From Pantanalinema sp. GBBB05 (GTDB lineage: Bacteria; Cyanobacteriota; Cyanobacteriia; Leptolyngbyales; Leptolyngbyaceae), in the NCBI GenBank assembly GCA_016743235.1, contig VRZD01000003.1:62001-126000 (forward strand): a stretch of DNA of 64,000 nt, written 5' to 3'. This document shows positions 38,570 through 47,404 of the stretch, one piece after another. Each line of letters starts with the position of its first letter. Position 1 is the stretch's first letter. A model generated the notes under the pieces. The model did no database searches and was not told where the DNA came from. It worked only from the letters and a program-made list of their open reading frames with translations. A program made the position numbers and the translations under genes.

Positions 38570-38656
38570 CTAAATCGCCCCGAATTGAGCGGTTGTCATC
38601 CAGAGTATCACATTCAAAATCAGGCTCAGCACTACCCAAACATTAAAGGTAGACAT
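38570..38656 (-). CDS. Putative 28-residue single-helix membrane protein
   Basis: On the minus strand an ATG at 38656-38654 is preceded by AGGAT (revcomp of 38661-38665) and opens a frame of 28 residues. Residues 5-19 (NVWVVLSLILNVILW) form one hydrophobic helix, and the ends are polar (MSTF and TTAQFGAI). The size and single helix resemble the small subunits of cyanobacterial thylakoid complexes, but the sequence matches none I know. The 54-bp spacing to the histidine kinase downstream would allow co-transcription. A plus-strand frame over the same bases has no ribosome-binding site. Being so short, it needs conservation to be confirmed. Confidence 0.4.
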   Translation of the reverse strand: MSTFNVWVVLSLILNVILWMTTAQFGAI

Positions 38657-38760
38657 AGTTATCCTAACTACAATAGCCAAGCACCTTAACGCTGAAAAGT
38701 TTGTTAACTCTCTTCTCATCCCCCATCATGCAGATAACTGGCAAATATAAAGCAATAGTA

Positions 38761-39159
38761 CTAGTCGCCAAGACCAATCATAATACTAATAACTCCAATC
38801 ACCTTGCCATTAGTTGCCAATAACGGATAATACGATACCAACCAATCCCGATTTAGCTCGGAATGCTTTCTCTGCTGATAAGTCAAGGTATGACCCAAAA
38901 TCGGCTGACCTAAAAGTAAAACCTTTTGTAACATCGGTTTTACTAAAGTTGCCAGCTGAGGTAGTACCTCCTCGATATGTTTGCCACGGACTGCGGCTAC
39001 AGTCAGCCCATGGATCTCAGCTAAGTAGGGATCAATATGAGCATATCGGTATTCGTCATCGAAAATTAGTAAACCTGTCATTGCTACCGAGTTGTCACTG
39101 GCATGAACTGGCTCTATTAATCGAGGCAAACTATTCTTTGTAACGCAACTTTGGATCAT
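38761..39159 (-). CDS. Small single-domain PAS protein
   Basis: A 132-residue protein, almost entirely one PAS domain: MTGLLIFDDEYRYAHIDPYLAE (the usual beta strands and helix C), HGLTVAAVRGKHIEEVLPQL, and the closing strands DWLVSYYPLL and GVISIMIGLGD. There is no output domain. I start at ATG 39159 (MIQSCVTKN); a longer frame to 39195 is possible. Its gene points in the same direction as the PAS-kinase, from which it is separated by 245 bp that includes the small membrane-peptide gene. It might supply a sensory input to that kinase, which itself has three PAS domains. Confidence 0.75.
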   Translation of the reverse strand: MIQSCVTKNSLPRLIEPVHASDNSVAMTGLLIFDDEYRYAHIDPYLAEIHGLTVAAVRGKHIEEVLPQLATLVKPMLQKVLLLGQPILGHTLTYQQRKHSELNRDWLVSYYPLLATNGKVIGVISIMIGLGD

Positions 39160-39585
39160 AAGTTTGACTCGTAATGTTACACACAATCGATACAAAAGTA
39201 GCTTTTAAGCACACTCAATTGAGTTTTAGACAGCATTACCGCCAAGATTTTATTGCCTTTTAGATTGGGAACGCTCCAGATCGAACCACTTCAGCACAAG
39301 CAGTTCGATCGACCAATGAGGCACTAATAGGTTAAGCATCTAACATGAATGACCGCCGCCTCAGCAGATGGCACGACCCAGCAATATTAACAACTCGACA
39401 TCCGCTAATTACGGAGAAATCGATTGTCTTAAATATTACTCCTTATAAAGACAACAAATAATTCTCTCCCTGGCAAGCCAATTTCCTGTTCCGGAAACCG
39501 AGTTGCTTAAAGGACAATAGTTTGGTAAAGCATACGACTACGAAGAAGTTAACAACCATGTAGCCATACCATACTTAGGCATCCT
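39160..39585. other. Non-coding spacer between ilvA end and PAS gene
   Basis: I see no credible gene or terminator in this 426-bp interval. The only plus-strand frame of note, 38 codons from 39345, has no ribosome-binding site. Confidence 0.5.
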
Positions 39586-41097
39586 CTAGCCCAAGAATAG
39601 CTTGTAGGCTGGATTTTGGCTTTCATCCCAGTAACGGTAGCCCAAGGTATCTAGAAATGCCTGCCATTCCGCCATTTCATACGGGGGGACTTGCATCCCA
39701 ACGACAATGCGACCGTAGTCAGATCCGTTATTCCGATAGTGGAATAAGCTGATATTCCAATCAGGACTCATAGAACCAACAAACTTCATCAATGCCCCTG
39801 GGCGCTCTGGAAACTCAAATCGGTACAACAATTCATTGTGAGCCAGAGCCGAATGCCCACCGACCATATGCCGGAGATGCAATTTTGTGAGTTCATCATC
39901 CGTTAAGTCGATCGTTTTAAAGCCACATGTTTCAAACGTATTTGCCATCGCGATCGCATCAGCCCGGTTTTGAATCTGGATGCCAACAAATATATGGGCT
40001 TCCTGTTGAGCTGCGATCCGGTAGTTAAATTCGGTCAGGCTACGTTTGCCAATACACTCACAGAACTTGCGCAGACTTCCCGGTTCCTCTGGAATTGTCA
40101 CGGCAAAAATCGCTTCCCGATGCTCCCCTAACTCAGCGCGTTCAGCCACAAACCGCAGCCGATCGAAGTTCATGTTCGCACCACAGGCAACAGCAATTAA
40201 GGTTTGTCCTGCAATGTGTTCCCGTTCAATATAGGCTTTTGCCCCTGCGATCGCTAAGGCTCCAGCCGGTTCCAAAATTGATCGAGTATCTTCAAATACG
40301 TCCTTGATGGCAGCACAAGTGTCATCTGTATTGACCAAAATGATTTCATCTACATACTGCTGACATAGCCGGAATGTTTCTTCACCGACCTCTCGAACAG
40401 CGACCCCATCTGCAAACAATCCCACCTGGGGTAGCCGCACTCGATGTCCTGCTTGCAGCGATCGTGCCATCGCATCGGCATCTACAGGTTCCACGCCAAT
40501 AATTTTGATTTCTGGACGAATCCGCTTTACATACGCCCCAATGCCCGAAATTAAGCCACCTCCCCCGATCGCGACAAAAATTGCGTGGATGGGCTGCTGA
40601 CACTGCCGTAAAATCTCCATTCCGATCGTGCCTTGCCCTGCAATCACATCAGGATCATCAAAGGGGTGAATAAAGGTCAAACCTTTCTCAGCTTCCAGTT
40701 GGCGAGCATAGGCATAGGCATCATCATAGGTATCCCCATGCAAAACCACCTGACCGCCTCGTGCCTTCACAGCATCCACCTTGACCTGCGGCGTTGTAAC
40801 CGGCATTACAATAATGGCGCGAGTACCCAACCGACTGGCACCCAGAGCGACCCCTTGGGCATGGTTACCAGCAGACGCCGCGATCACCCCTTGTGCCAAT
40901 GAGTCCGGTGGTAGCTTTGCCATCTTGTTATAGGCTCCCCGCAACTTAAAGGAGAAAACAGATTGCATATCCTCCCGCTTCAAAAATAGCTTGTTATCGA
41001 ATCGGGTAGAGAGATTAGGAGCATATTCTAGTGGGGTCTCCTGAGCAACGTCGTACACACGAGCCGTCAGGATCAGTTGCAAGTAGTCGCAAAGCAT
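39586..41097 (-). CDS. ilvA: Threonine ammonia-lyase (threonine deaminase), biosynthetic
   Basis: A 503-residue PLP enzyme that converts threonine to 2-oxobutanoate, the first step of isoleucine synthesis. The PLP lysine is K51 in SFKLRGAYNKM; the PLP phosphate loop is GGGGLISGIG; a conserved serine-bearing AASAGNHAQGVALGA precedes it. The C-terminal part carries two ACT-like regulatory domains (AIFAVTIPEEPGSLRKFCE and YRFEFPERPGALMKFVG), which bind isoleucine in this family. The start is ATG 41097. No other ilv gene and no leader-peptide attenuator is visible. Confidence 0.95.
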   Translation of the reverse strand: MLCDYLQLILTARVYDVAQETPLEYAPNLSTRFDNKLFLKREDMQSVFSFKLRGAYNKMAKLPPDSLAQGVIAASAGNHAQGVALGASRLGTRAIIVMPVTTPQVKVDAVKARGGQVVLHGDTYDDAYAYARQLEAEKGLTFIHPFDDPDVIAGQGTIGMEILRQCQQPIHAIFVAIGGGGLISGIGAYVKRIRPEIKIIGVEPVDADAMARSLQAGHRVRLPQVGLFADGVAVREVGEETFRLCQQYVDEIILVNTDDTCAAIKDVFEDTRSILEPAGALAIAGAKAYIEREHIAGQTLIAVACGANMNFDRLRFVAERAELGEHREAIFAVTIPEEPGSLRKFCECIGKRSLTEFNYRIAAQQEAHIFVGIQIQNRADAIAMANTFETCGFKTIDLTDDELTKLHLRHMVGGHSALAHNELLYRFEFPERPGALMKFVGSMSPDWNISLFHYRNNGSDYGRIVVGMQVPPYEMAEWQAFLDTLGYRYWDESQNPAYKLFLG

Positions 41098-41504
41098 GGC
41101 GTTAACGGATGGGAAATGCCGGATAGAGCACTATTTTACGCTACTTACGCCCCGCCTTTCTGGGTGCAGATCTCAGGTAGAGGTATTTCAAGCCAGTGCT
41201 AAATTGCCGCTTGCTTGCAAAGACGGCAAGTGACAGTGCCGAGAAGCGATCGGATCACGAGTCCAATCATCGCTCCGATGCCAAATCCAAGCGAGGGATG
41301 GCTTCAAGCAACGCAGTACAGCTATCAATATTTTCTTTACGGTGTGAAAACAAAATTATAATTTTGAATACTAATTAAAAATCAGATCATATCTCCAATA
41401 TATTCAATTTCCAGCACTAATTCAGCTTCTTTCTTTAGGAAGTCGTCAACTATCAGATATCTCGTTATTGTGCAAATAGATTCAATCAGAATCTTTGGAG
41501 AACC
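41098..41504. other. Divergent spacer upstream of ilvA and the DUF3611 gene
   Basis: A 407-bp gap. A plus-strand frame of 60 codons at 41196-41378 has no ribosome-binding site and an atypical composition. A minus-strand hydrophobic frame ending at 41202 (MIGLVIRSLLGTVTCRLC...) is 23 codons with only a weak upstream site. I do not annotate either. Confidence 0.45.
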
Positions 41505-42131
41505 ATGATGCAAACTACTCCTGAACCAACGAAGACATTTAGTATCAAGCTAGAACGAGTCGCTAATATTTTACGCCTCGTTGGTTGGGCAGGTGTGTGG
41601 GTGCAGTTAGTGTTTGCGGCTGCCTCTGCTTTATTCTTGGTGTTAGCCATTTCAGGGCGTAACTTTAATCAAGCGATCGCACCAACCACTCAAGTTGTAC
41701 CTGGAGTTGGAGTTAGTAATAGCATTGGTCAAGCCATCCCTGGCATCGGGATTTTTTGGGCGATCGCGGGTATTTTAGTTTTATTATTTAATGTTACTTT
41801 AGCATTTCGCCAAACTCGGTTTGCCAAACGCTTACGCCATCCTGATCCCAGGATTCATCCTCGCAAAGAACAGATTATGCAAGCCTTACGGTTAGGAATT
41901 ATTGTGGGGCTAGTGGGTATGTTACTCACAATTTTAGGGGGCGGAGCATCACTAGGGATGTTACTGGCAAAATCAATTGCTCAACCCCAAGGAGTGGCAA
42001 TTTATGATCCCAGCCGGATCATTCGCTCACTCGATGTGTTCATTGCAATGGCAAACATGAATGGGATCACCGCTCACTTCCTTGGAACCGTTGCTTCCCT
42101 AAGTCTATTTAACTGGTTATATCGCCAATAA
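41505..42131 (+). CDS. DUF3611 family membrane protein (Tic21/PIC1-like)
   Basis: A 208-residue protein with four hydrophobic segments: about 25-50 (LRLVGWAGVWVQLVFAAASA), 82-102 (GIGIFWAIAGILVLLFNVTL), 131-158 and 188-206. The start KLERVANILRLVGWAGVWVQL and the pattern FRQTRFAKRLR match the DUF3611 family shared by cyanobacteria and chloroplasts. The plant member is Tic21/PIC1, variously proposed as protein translocon part or iron permease; the cyanobacterial function is not settled. GGAG lies eight bases upstream of ATG 41505. Confidence 0.85.
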   Translation: MMQTTPEPTKTFSIKLERVANILRLVGWAGVWVQLVFAAASALFLVLAISGRNFNQAIAPTTQVVPGVGVSNSIGQAIPGIGIFWAIAGILVLLFNVTLAFRQTRFAKRLRHPDPRIHPRKEQIMQALRLGIIVGLVGMLLTILGGGASLGMLLAKSIAQPQGVAIYDPSRIIRSLDVFIAMANMNGITAHFLGTVASLSLFNWLYRQ

Positions 42132-42301
42132 CGTAGCTTTATAGATGGCTATTAAATTTAACTACGTACGTAAAAAATTACAATGAAAGTTAGCAGAATA
42201 CGCAGAATTTCGGATTTCACCTGATAGGCACAAGATAAAATCAGATGTGACGACCTTAACAGTATCGGCGGTCATCTTGTGTTCCTTCTTTCTCTAAAGC
42301 A

Positions 42302-44224
42302 ATGTCACCCCAGAGCATCTGCCAACGTGATGATCACGATAAATCTAGAGAAGAACTCTATGCTGAGCTAGGAGAACTGCGGCGGCAAGTAACTCAGTTT
42401 TCTAACTTACGGATGCTACATCGACAATCTAAACACCAGACCCAGCGATCGCTCTTAGATGCCCAAAACCAGGTATTAGAACTTATTGCCACTGGTACAC
42501 CATTACCAAACGTTTTAGCAGTATTAGCACAGCGAATTGAAGAGCAAACAACCAACACTTTTTGCTCAATTTTATTGCTAGATGCAGTAGAACAGACCCT
42601 GTACTTAGGTGCTGCCCCCAGTTTTACAGAGAGTTATCAACAGATGTTAGCCGCTGGAATCCCCGTAGGAGCCTGTGCTGGCACATGTGGAACAGCGGTA
42701 TATCGGCGAGAAGCAGTCACTACAGTGGATGTTGTCGATGATCCCTTATGGGCAGCATTTCGAGAAATCCCCTTATCCTACGGATTTCGAGCATACTGGT
42801 CTAGTCCAATTTTTGCCAGCAATGGAGATGTGCTAGGCACATTTGCCATGGTATACCGTACACCTCGTCATCCTAGCCAACGAGATCGGCAGTTAGTGGC
42901 ATTATCAACTCATCTTGCTGGTATTGCAATTGAGCGAGAGCGATCGGATATAGCGCTGAAAGCTAGCGAAGAACAACTGCGCTCCCTAAATGCCAAATTA
43001 GAACAACAAGTACAAGAACGAACGGCACAGCTACAACGATCGCTAGAGCATGAAGCGTTATTACAACGGATTACAGATAAAGTCCGAGATAGCTTAGATG
43101 AAGCCCAGATTTTGCAGGTAGCTGTTGAAGAACTCAGTCAGGTTCTAGGCGCACTTGCTTGTGAGGCAGGAATTTACAGTGCGGAGCAAACAACTCGTAC
43201 GGTTCAATATGAATACACAACTTTACCGTCCACCTTGGGACAAGTGACCAAAACTTGCGATCTACCAACGGCTGCGTTCTGCTGCATAGCGCCTCATGAC
43301 ACTGGTTCTAGCCATCAACTTAAAACAATTTTTGCTTGTCCGATCTGCGATGATCATGCCGCGATCGGAGATTTATGGTTATTTAAGCCAGTCCATGAGT
43401 CATTTGATGCTTTAGAAATTCGCTTAGTGCAGCAGGTGGCAAACCAGTGCGCGATCGCCTTACGGCAAGCCCGACTTTACCAGGCGGCTCAGGTACAGGT
43501 AACAGAACTGGAACGGCTCAACCAAATGAAAGATGAGTTCCTGAGTACGGTATCCCATGAATTGCGCACACCTATCTCGAATATGAAGATGGCAATTCAC
43601 ATGCTGAAACTCTCTGGGAACGCTAAACAACGCCAGCGTTATCTGGATATATTGCAATCACAATGTTTGCGAGAATCGGAACTAATTAATGACTTATTAG
43701 ACTTACAACGTTTAGAAGCCGCTTCATATGTCATTACTTTAGATGACGAAGTAAACCTATCAACCTGGCTCCAAACCGTTACTAAACCATTTCACCTGCG
43801 AAGCCAGGAACGGCAGCAATCATTTCAGATTACCCAACTACCTGACTTAGCTCCTCTACGAACGCACCGTGCTAGCCTCGAGCGCATCCTATCCGAACTA
43901 TTAAATAATGCCTGCAAATATACTGCTGCCCAAGGCAAGATTGAACTACAGGTTGAGCAGACTACTAGCCTATACTTAGCTCAACCCACTGAAGTTGTCT
44001 TGACTGTACAAAATCAGGCGGAAATTCCGGCTACTGAGCTTCCCCATATTTTTGATAAATTTTATCGCGTTCCCAATGCTGATCCCTGGAAACAGGGTGG
44101 AACGGGTTTAGGGTTAGCCTTGATCCAAAAGTTAGCAGAACGGTTAGGCGGTACAATTCGAGTCGTTAGCCAGCAGGGGTGGACCCGATTTGAGGTTAGA
44201 TTACCTCGGACCCCGATCGCTTAA
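42302..44224 (+). CDS. GAF-domain sensor histidine kinase
   Basis: A 640-residue soluble kinase. A GAF domain (about residues 60-210: FCSILLLDAVEQTLYLGAAP, GTCGTAVYRREAV) is followed by a coiled coil (SLNAKLEQQVQERTAQLQRS), a second GAF (about 255-400), then HisKA with H419 in VSHELRTPI and HATPase_c with NNACKYTAA, a degenerate G1 box (the expected D-x-G-x-G reads NQAEIP) and GGTGLGLALIQKLAE. The G1 box deviation in the ATP-binding site is worth noting. No response regulator is adjacent; an 84-residue gene ends at the same TTAA on the opposite strand. Confidence 0.9.
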   Translation: MSPQSICQRDDHDKSREELYAELGELRRQVTQFSNLRMLHRQSKHQTQRSLLDAQNQVLELIATGTPLPNVLAVLAQRIEEQTTNTFCSILLLDAVEQTLYLGAAPSFTESYQQMLAAGIPVGACAGTCGTAVYRREAVTTVDVVDDPLWAAFREIPLSYGFRAYWSSPIFASNGDVLGTFAMVYRTPRHPSQRDRQLVALSTHLAGIAIERERSDIALKASEEQLRSLNAKLEQQVQERTAQLQRSLEHEALLQRITDKVRDSLDEAQILQVAVEELSQVLGALACEAGIYSAEQTTRTVQYEYTTLPSTLGQVTKTCDLPTAAFCCIAPHDTGSSHQLKTIFACPICDDHAAIGDLWLFKPVHESFDALEIRLVQQVANQCAIALRQARLYQAAQVQVTELERLNQMKDEFLSTVSHELRTPISNMKMAIHMLKLSGNAKQRQRYLDILQSQCLRESELINDLLDLQRLEAASYVITLDDEVNLSTWLQTVTKPFHLRSQERQQSFQITQLPDLAPLRTHRASLERILSELLNNACKYTAAQGKIELQVEQTTSLYLAQPTEVVLTVQNQAEIPATELPHIFDKFYRVPNADPWKQGGTGLGLALIQKLAERLGGTIRVVSQQGWTRFEVRLPRTPIA

Positions 44225-44475
44225 AGCTGGGTGGCACTATCAGGCGCAACGATCTCCCCAAGAACTTGAGCTTGAATTTGAGAAGTTTTGGTTAAGTCAC
44301 TAAAGCTAGTAATATCAACCCCGATCTCATCGCAAGCCTGTTTCAACTCAGCTTCAAATGCTGTTAAATCATTACCATACCCACAATGATAAGCAGCTGC
44401 TTCCAGTCCTTCTCGACCATTGGCTCTAGCACAATCAATCAGTTCTGAACCTTGTAGGGGTGTAGATGAAGCCAT
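44221..44475 (-). CDS. Small conserved-looking cyanobacterial protein, function unknown
   Basis: An 84-residue soluble protein, beginning MASSTPLQGSELIDCARANG, with three cysteines (C15, C31 and one in LKQACDEIGVDI) and an acidic, mostly helical pattern. I recall similar short proteins in other cyanobacteria but no function. It shares its stop-codon bases with the histidine kinase on the other strand, so the two transcripts meet head-on. Nothing suggests that it is a leader peptide: no double-glycine motif is present. Confidence 0.7.
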   Translation of the reverse strand: MASSTPLQGSELIDCARANGREGLEAAAYHCGYGNDLTAFEAELKQACDEIGVDITSFSDLTKTSQIQAQVLGEIVAPDSATQL

Positions 44476-44607
44476 AAGCTTAAATCCTAAATAACAACCA
44501 ATTGCCAGGTAATAACATCAATGCTTTTTATCTTGCATTATTAATTAGGGTATGGCTATCTATACAGAGATTGAAACATTCAGGCAGATGGTCTTTCATA
44601 ATTCTGC

Positions 44608-44946
44608 TTAAGATTGAGGTGATTTATGAGATTGATAGTCTGAACAATCGATCGCGCCCTGGGTCATTGCCGTTGTTGGATGGACAGCACATTTAAGGTA
44701 AGAACTGTTGCTAAAAAAGCGGCAATTTTGGCAAGGAATTTTTGATGGACGTTTAAAGACAATCTTTTGGGTCAGTTTTGGTAGCGACGGGAAGGAAGAG
44801 ACAACAAAAGCAATGATGAAACATAACAGGATCAAGCCTGGAACCGTGTAATGAGCAATTACTTCCCCCAATGAGGTAGATTCAATTGGGCGAGGGGATT
44901 CTACCTGAGTCGTAACAGTATGTGATTGAAGCGTAGTTGGTTTCAT
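44608..44946 (-). CDS. Single-helix membrane protein with C-terminal Cys-rich motif
   Basis: A 112-residue protein. One hydrophobic helix (YTVPGLILLCFIIAFVVSSF, about residues 33-52) follows a polar N terminus; the C-terminal part has CQNC, then after ten residues C-A-V-H-P, then after fourteen residues D-C-S-D-Y. The C-x2-C-x10-C-x14-C spacing could bind a metal or an Fe-S cluster, or hold disulfides. I recall a cyanobacterial family with the KxPCxNCRFFxxxxYLKCAVHP pattern but no function. The topology is not decided. Confidence 0.7.
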   Translation of the reverse strand: MKPTTLQSHTVTTQVESPRPIESTSLGEVIAHYTVPGLILLCFIIAFVVSSFPSLPKLTQKIVFKRPSKIPCQNCRFFSNSSYLKCAVHPTTAMTQGAIDCSDYQSHKSPQS

Positions 44947-45079
44947 TTAGAATGAGAAGTTGGTATAGATAGTCTATTTACCAATCAGGCTATCGCGATC
45001 GGATGAGCTTCTTCTCTATCACAGGATTAGCCTCTTTGAAGAACACTATCTGTCTTAAGAGGGAACCTTTTATGTACTG

Positions 45080-47398
45080 TTAGAGATTGTCTCTGTAGAT
45101 GGGCAATAACCGCTCATCAGCCCCAAGTAGCTCTAGATGAACCTTGCGGTCAGGTGGAGTCCAGTTGCCTTGACGTTGGATTACCTCAACCAGAATTTGA
45201 TCACCTTGCTGAGACGTGCGATACGTCGTAGTTGCCCAAACCCCCGCTTGGTAATCAAAACTGTGACCATCATCTTCATATAACGTCCATTCACCGAGTT
45301 CAGGGGTCACTTTCAACGTCAGTTCTTGCCAAGGAAACTCATTCACATATTGCATCACTGGCTGCATCGGAATGATCGCTCCTGCTTTCACATATAGTGG
45401 CATTCGTTCCAATGGTGCATGAGCCAGAATATGAGTGGGTCCATGATAAGATTTCTGACTCCACCAGTCATACCAAGTTCCGGCTGGTAAATACACCGCT
45501 CGGTATTCCACCCCGGGACGATAAACAGGGGCGGCCATTAAGTGTTCTCCTAACAAGACCTGATCATACAAAGTATAGGTATGAGGGTCATTCGGGTAGT
45601 GATACAGTAACGGTCGTAGAATTGGCGCGCCAGTCATGGCAGCTTGCCAAAATAGCGAGTAAATATAAGGCAACAGGCGATAACGTAGTTCAATGTATTC
45701 TCGACAAATTTGCTCTACTCGATCGCCAAATACCCACGGTTCATGACGAGCCGTACTCATAGCAGAATGACCGCGCATCAAGGGATAGAGCATTCCCACT
45801 TGCATCCAGCGAGCGAACAGTTCTGCCGTGGCATTACCCGCAAAGCCCCCAATGTCACAACCAACAAACGGGACACCAGACAACCCCATGTTGCAGAGCA
45901 TTGGCAACGACATTTCCAGGTGTTCCCACAAGGATTGGTTGTCACCCATCCACACCGATGACCAGCGTTGAATGCCAGCAAAGCCCGATCGCGTTAACAC
46001 AAACGATCGTTGCTCCGGCCGCAGTTGTTGTAAGGCAGCCTGAGACGCTTTAGCCATGCTCAGTCCATACAGGTTATGCACTTCCGCATGGGTCGTGCGT
46101 TCGTGCAATTCTCCTTGCGGTGCATCTAGAGGAAAAGCAATTTTATTGCCATCATCACCAAAGGGGCGATCGTCTAAGGCAGGCTCATTCATATCATTCC
46201 AGATGCCAGCCACCCCCATATCCGTTAGGGCTTGATGCTGTTGACTCCACCATTGCCGCACATCAGACCGGAGGAAGTCAGGAAATACGGCTTTTTCTGG
46301 CCAAACATAACCATGCACTAACTTGCCATCCGATCGCCGCACAAAGTAATCGTGTTCTAGCCCATGATCAAATACCTGATAATCGGCTTCTGGCTCATAT
46401 TTCACACCGGGATCAACGATCGTCACGACATGAAACCCATCCTGTTTTAGGGTATCAATGAGTTGCTTCGGTTCAGGAAACCGCTTCTGGCTCCAGGTAA
46501 ACACCCGATAACCTTGCATGTAATCAATATCGAAATGAATCACATCACAGGGAATGCGGCGACGACGAAATTCCTGTGCCAATTCCTGCACAACCGCTGC
46601 CGATTCATAACTCCAACGGCATTGGTGATAGCCTAGCGCCCATTTGGGTGGCAACGATATCCGTCCGGTTAACTCAGTATAGGTAGTCAGAATTTGGGCA
46701 GGCTCAGGACCATAGATGATGTAATAGTCTAACTCCGGCGATCGCGTTAGCAGTTGCCAAATTCCCGGTTGGGTAGCACCAATATCAAACTGACTCCAAT
46801 AAGTGGAATTGAGAAAAACACCATAACTTAAGCCGGGACGCAGCGCCATAAACACCGGAATCGCCTGGTACATTTCATCCGTTAATGAACCATAGTCCAG
46901 CGCATCGGTTGTCCAGTTGGTTTTGCGCTCTGCCAACTTATCCAAGAATCCGGTGCGTTCACCAAAGCCATAGAAATGTTCGTCTGGCTCAATCTGTTTC
47001 CATGCCGACATTCCACTGGCAGACCACCCCATCCCTGTATCTTTAGCAAACGGATGACCTTGACTGTCGTAACAAGTAATTCGGCAAGGATCGCGATCGA
47101 TTTGCACCGTTACCTGCTGAGTTTTGAGCAGAATTGCTGTCTCTTGCTCAGTAATTTCAACTGAAACATCTGTCCATTCAGCATCATCTTTAGCGACTGC
47201 CCAAGAGCGACGAGGCAAAAACTCTCCTGTAGGCGATAGCCGCACTCGCACTAGGTTAGCCGCTAGAACCGTGACCATTAGTGTGGCAGTTTGGCAGTGG
47301 CAGAAAACACTGCGATCGCGAATCTCAACCGACTCGACGGCACCTAAAATCGACCAGGCTTGGTCAGTAGAGGGCAATTGTCCAAAATATTGGGGCAT
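45080..47398 (-). CDS. Glycoside hydrolase family 31 alpha-glucosidase (first copy)
   Basis: A 772-residue enzyme. The GH31 catalytic nucleophile is D402 in IWNDMNEPA; an upstream CDVIHFDIDYMQGYRVFTW strand and the downstream GCDIGGFAGNATAELF barrel match the family, as does FVLTRSGFAGIQRW. The N-terminal part is a galactose-mutarotase-like beta domain. Family members release alpha-linked glucose or transfer it; the exact substrate is not predictable. No signal peptide is apparent. A second GH31 gene lies 3.4 kb to the right on the same strand. It starts six bases after the SDR gene at 47405-48181, so both are likely co-transcribed. Confidence 0.92.
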   Translation of the reverse strand: MPQYFGQLPSTDQAWSILGAVESVEIRDRSVFCHCQTATLMVTVLAANLVRVRLSPTGEFLPRRSWAVAKDDAEWTDVSVEITEQETAILLKTQQVTVQIDRDPCRITCYDSQGHPFAKDTGMGWSASGMSAWKQIEPDEHFYGFGERTGFLDKLAERKTNWTTDALDYGSLTDEMYQAIPVFMALRPGLSYGVFLNSTYWSQFDIGATQPGIWQLLTRSPELDYYIIYGPEPAQILTTYTELTGRISLPPKWALGYHQCRWSYESAAVVQELAQEFRRRRIPCDVIHFDIDYMQGYRVFTWSQKRFPEPKQLIDTLKQDGFHVVTIVDPGVKYEPEADYQVFDHGLEHDYFVRRSDGKLVHGYVWPEKAVFPDFLRSDVRQWWSQQHQALTDMGVAGIWNDMNEPALDDRPFGDDGNKIAFPLDAPQGELHERTTHAEVHNLYGLSMAKASQAALQQLRPEQRSFVLTRSGFAGIQRWSSVWMGDNQSLWEHLEMSLPMLCNMGLSGVPFVGCDIGGFAGNATAELFARWMQVGMLYPLMRGHSAMSTARHEPWVFGDRVEQICREYIELRYRLLPYIYSLFWQAAMTGAPILRPLLYHYPNDPHTYTLYDQVLLGEHLMAAPVYRPGVEYRAVYLPAGTWYDWWSQKSYHGPTHILAHAPLERMPLYVKAGAIIPMQPVMQYVNEFPWQELTLKVTPELGEWTLYEDDGHSFDYQAGVWATTTYRTSQQGDQILVEVIQRQGNWTPPDRKVHLELLGADERLLPIYRDNL

Positions 47399-47404
47399 GC
47401 AGCA

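Noticed and set aside
41196..41378. 60-codon plus-strand frame between ilvA and the DUF3611 gene
   Set aside because: No ribosome-binding site, no family resemblance, and chance frames of this size are common.
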